7,264 nucleotides of DNA from DATBGO01 sp050011895 (GTDB lineage Bacteria > Actinomycetota > Actinomycetes > Streptosporangiales > Streptosporangiaceae), in NCBI GenBank assembly GCA_050011895.1, contig JBEKIF010000134.1, positions 1 through 7,264 on the forward strand, given 5' to 3'. Position numbers and translations under genes: made by a program. The first letter of the stretch is position 1; each line of letters starts with the position of its first letter. A model generated the notes under the pieces. That model saw nothing but the letters and a program-made list of their open reading frames with translations, made no database searches and was not told the DNA's origin. Positions 6,112 through 7,264 of the stretch are shown here, one piece after another.

Positions 6112-6262
6112 GGCTGGCTGACCTCCATGGAGTCATCTGACGGGCGGCGGGGGCACCGGCAGGCACCTCGGGGGCCGGCGTGCCGGCGGGACCTGGTCGG
6201 CGGGCTGGCTGGCCAGCGGTTGCGGGTCGGCGGCGGCCGGCGGCGCGGCAGCGGGCCGGCGG

Positions 6263-6828
6263 CTGAACAGGCGCGGCCGGCTCTCCCCCCGCGAGATCAC
6301 CCAGGCTGCTAAGCGGCTCGGCCAGGTCAGCGTCGGAATCTCGGTGGACCGGCTGCGCCCCGCATCATCGACCCGGATCGCTGTCCCGCCCCCCGCGTTC
6401 GTCAAGGCGCGGCCGGGCGAGATGAACACCGTGGCGTCTACCGATCTGCCACCAGCGTTGCTGGCAACGCTCAAGCACGCTGCCTCGATGCCCAACCCGC
6501 TGTTCTATGAACGCCCCCGCTGCTCGTCGTCGCTACCGGTCCCTACATCGGCGAAGGCTTCGACTGCCCAGCACTCGACACCCTGTTCCTCGCCGCACCG
6601 ATCGCGTTCAAGGGACGGCTCATCCAATACGAGGGGCGAATCCTGCGGCCCTGCCCTGGCAAGGACACCGCCGAAGTCCACGACTACCACGACACCGAAA
6701 CCGGAGTTCTGGCCTCGTCCCTGGCCAGGCGCGCCCCCGGCTACACGAGCCTGGGATTCCCCGACCCGCGCCACCTCATCAACGTAAGACCTGCCTCAGC
6801 CACAGACCCACCGGAAGTCCTGAACTGA
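6263..6828 (+). pseudogene. Relic of a large SF2 helicase gene (TOTE-type primase-helicase?)
   Basis: Two pieces in different frames. Piece 1 (about 6263-6514) reads LNRRGRLSPREITQAAKRLG, later LPPALLATLKHAASMPNPLF-YER, which I recognise as the linker and start of the helicase module in large actinobacterial DEAD/DEAH proteins. Piece 2 (6517-6828, no start codon) reads LLVVATGPYIGEGFDCPALD-TLFLAAPIAFKGRLIQYEGR, then ILRPCPGK, EVHDYHD and RRAPGYTSLGFPDP, ending DPPEVLN. It holds SF2 motif V (ATGPYIGEGFDCPALD) and motif VI (QYEGRILR). Motifs I to IV, normally some 250 residues between the two pieces, are missing; the join at 6514-6517 changes frame, so this is an internal deletion. The upstream part is also gone: a GC-rich stretch without motifs (6145-6260) precedes it. 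Similar C-termini occur, from memory, in TOTE conflict-system proteins that join an archaeo-eukaryotic primase to this helicase; no primase is seen here. Non-functional. Confidence 0.75.
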
Positions 6829-6984
6829 CGGGCGGCCTAACAATGCTCGTCCGCCGAGGTCACCGCAACAACCCCGGCCGGCCTGGGCTGCTAGCACCTG
6901 CGGCACCCGCGTCGGTGACCGAGCTTCCTTCGGCCGCGAGCCATTCAGACGGCGCGGCGCGTGTGCTGTCCGGATCGGCGCGGC

Positions 6985-7006
6985 GCGCGCCACGACCATG
7001 GCGCGC
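6985..7006. terminator. 8-bp GC-rich hairpin
   Basis: GCGCGCCA (6985-6992) pairs perfectly with TGGCGCGC (6999-7006) around loop CGACCA. It lies 157 bases after the helicase relic. No T-tract on either side. It could be a bidirectional terminator; the surroundings are very GC-rich, which raises the chance background. Confidence 0.3.
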
Positions 7007-7102
7007 CGCATGCGCGCCCGCATCTCAGCCGCGCCGGCGCGCATCACCCTGACAGAAGATCTGCGTAGGCCAAGCGGCGCCTGGCACGACTAGCCTGACC
7101 CG

Positions 7103-7173
7103 TTGCACGGCCGCAAAAGGCACGTGCAAATAGGTCCGGCATGGCCGTGCCGAAAGGGCCCACCTCTCGGCAC
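7103..7173. repeat. Cluster of overlapping, mutually exclusive stems
   Basis: Stem A: TTGCAC (7103-7108) with GTGCAA (7124-7129). Stem B: GCACGGCC (7105-7112) with GGCCGTGC (7143-7150). Stem C: GTGCCGA (7147-7153) with TCGGCAC (7167-7173). A and C can coexist, while B shares bases with both and excludes them. All stems are perfect. Such an arrangement resembles a switching leader, but no downstream gene is visible in the window. Confidence 0.35.
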
Positions 7174-7264
7174 CTCGGCCGGCGCCGCCAGAAGAGCGGC
7201 CCCGTTTTGCCCGGTCAGGCGCACTCTGCGGTTATCTCGGGCTCGGGCGACCCCGGTCCGGTGC

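Larger units (their letters stand above)
6829..7264. other. Right-end region without a supported gene
   Basis: No frame has a ribosome site plus a recognisable motif. The region carries a strong hairpin (6985-7006) and a cluster of overlapping inverted repeats (7103-7173). The bases after 7200 may belong to a feature continuing beyond the window. Confidence 0.45.

Noticed and set aside
6507..7052. 181-codon plus-strand frame over the helicase relic
   Set aside because: Composition is Arg/Pro-rich with no motif; the real coding trace runs in another frame to 6828.
1..7264. tRNA, rRNA, CRISPR array or insertion sequence
   Set aside because: No T-loop-like segment within a cloverleaf, no regularly spaced repeats, and no transposase motif or terminal repeats were found by eye.

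Overview
The window is high-GC DNA with strong G/C bias at third codon positions, GTG and TTG starts, and protein families typical of soil actinomycetes: a DUF574-type SAM methyltransferase, an actinobacterial CPBP protease, a GlsB-type membrane protein and a 57-residue CsbD-type protein. A filamentous actinomycete is the best guess (Streptosporangiales-like or a relative). Genus cannot be read from the sequence.

Layout. Positions 1-274 hold the 3' end of an SDR-like NAD(P)-binding protein gene whose upstream part looks broken. Its stop overlaps the start of a CPBP intramembrane protease gene (271-939). A gene-poor, relatively AT-rich stretch (940-1608) carries a three-copy 14-bp motif and two palindromes. 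Next come two minus-strand genes: the SAM methyltransferase (1609-2454) and a four-helix membrane protein of unknown function (2847-3311). On the plus strand a FAD-dependent monooxygenase gene (3738-4298) has a promoter placed for a leaderless message but ends after about half the normal length. A minus-strand stress-type group follows: a GlsB/YeaQ/YmgE membrane protein (4626-4922) with a possible 52-residue membrane-anchored protein downstream (4323-4481), and farther right a CsbD-like gene with a one-base frameshift (5939-6111). Between them, 5348-5715 looks like a decayed gene split over several frames. At 6263-6828, two pieces of a large SF2 helicase gene, of the type I associate with TOTE conflict-system primase-helicases, are joined out of frame. 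The right end (6829-7264) shows no gene but has several inverted repeats.

How it fits together. I see no intact multi-gene pathway. The GlsB and CsbD families are commonly general-stress proteins, so that part may be a stress locus under decay. The main pattern is gene erosion: four recognisable families (SDR, FAD monooxygenase, CsbD, helicase) and one unidentified remnant are truncated, frameshifted or internally deleted within 7.3 kb. This fits an accessory or flexible chromosome region. The most notable item is the helicase relic, probably the scar of a lost conflict or defence gene. I found no intact novel system. Family assignments rest on recognition of motifs and were not checked by any search.
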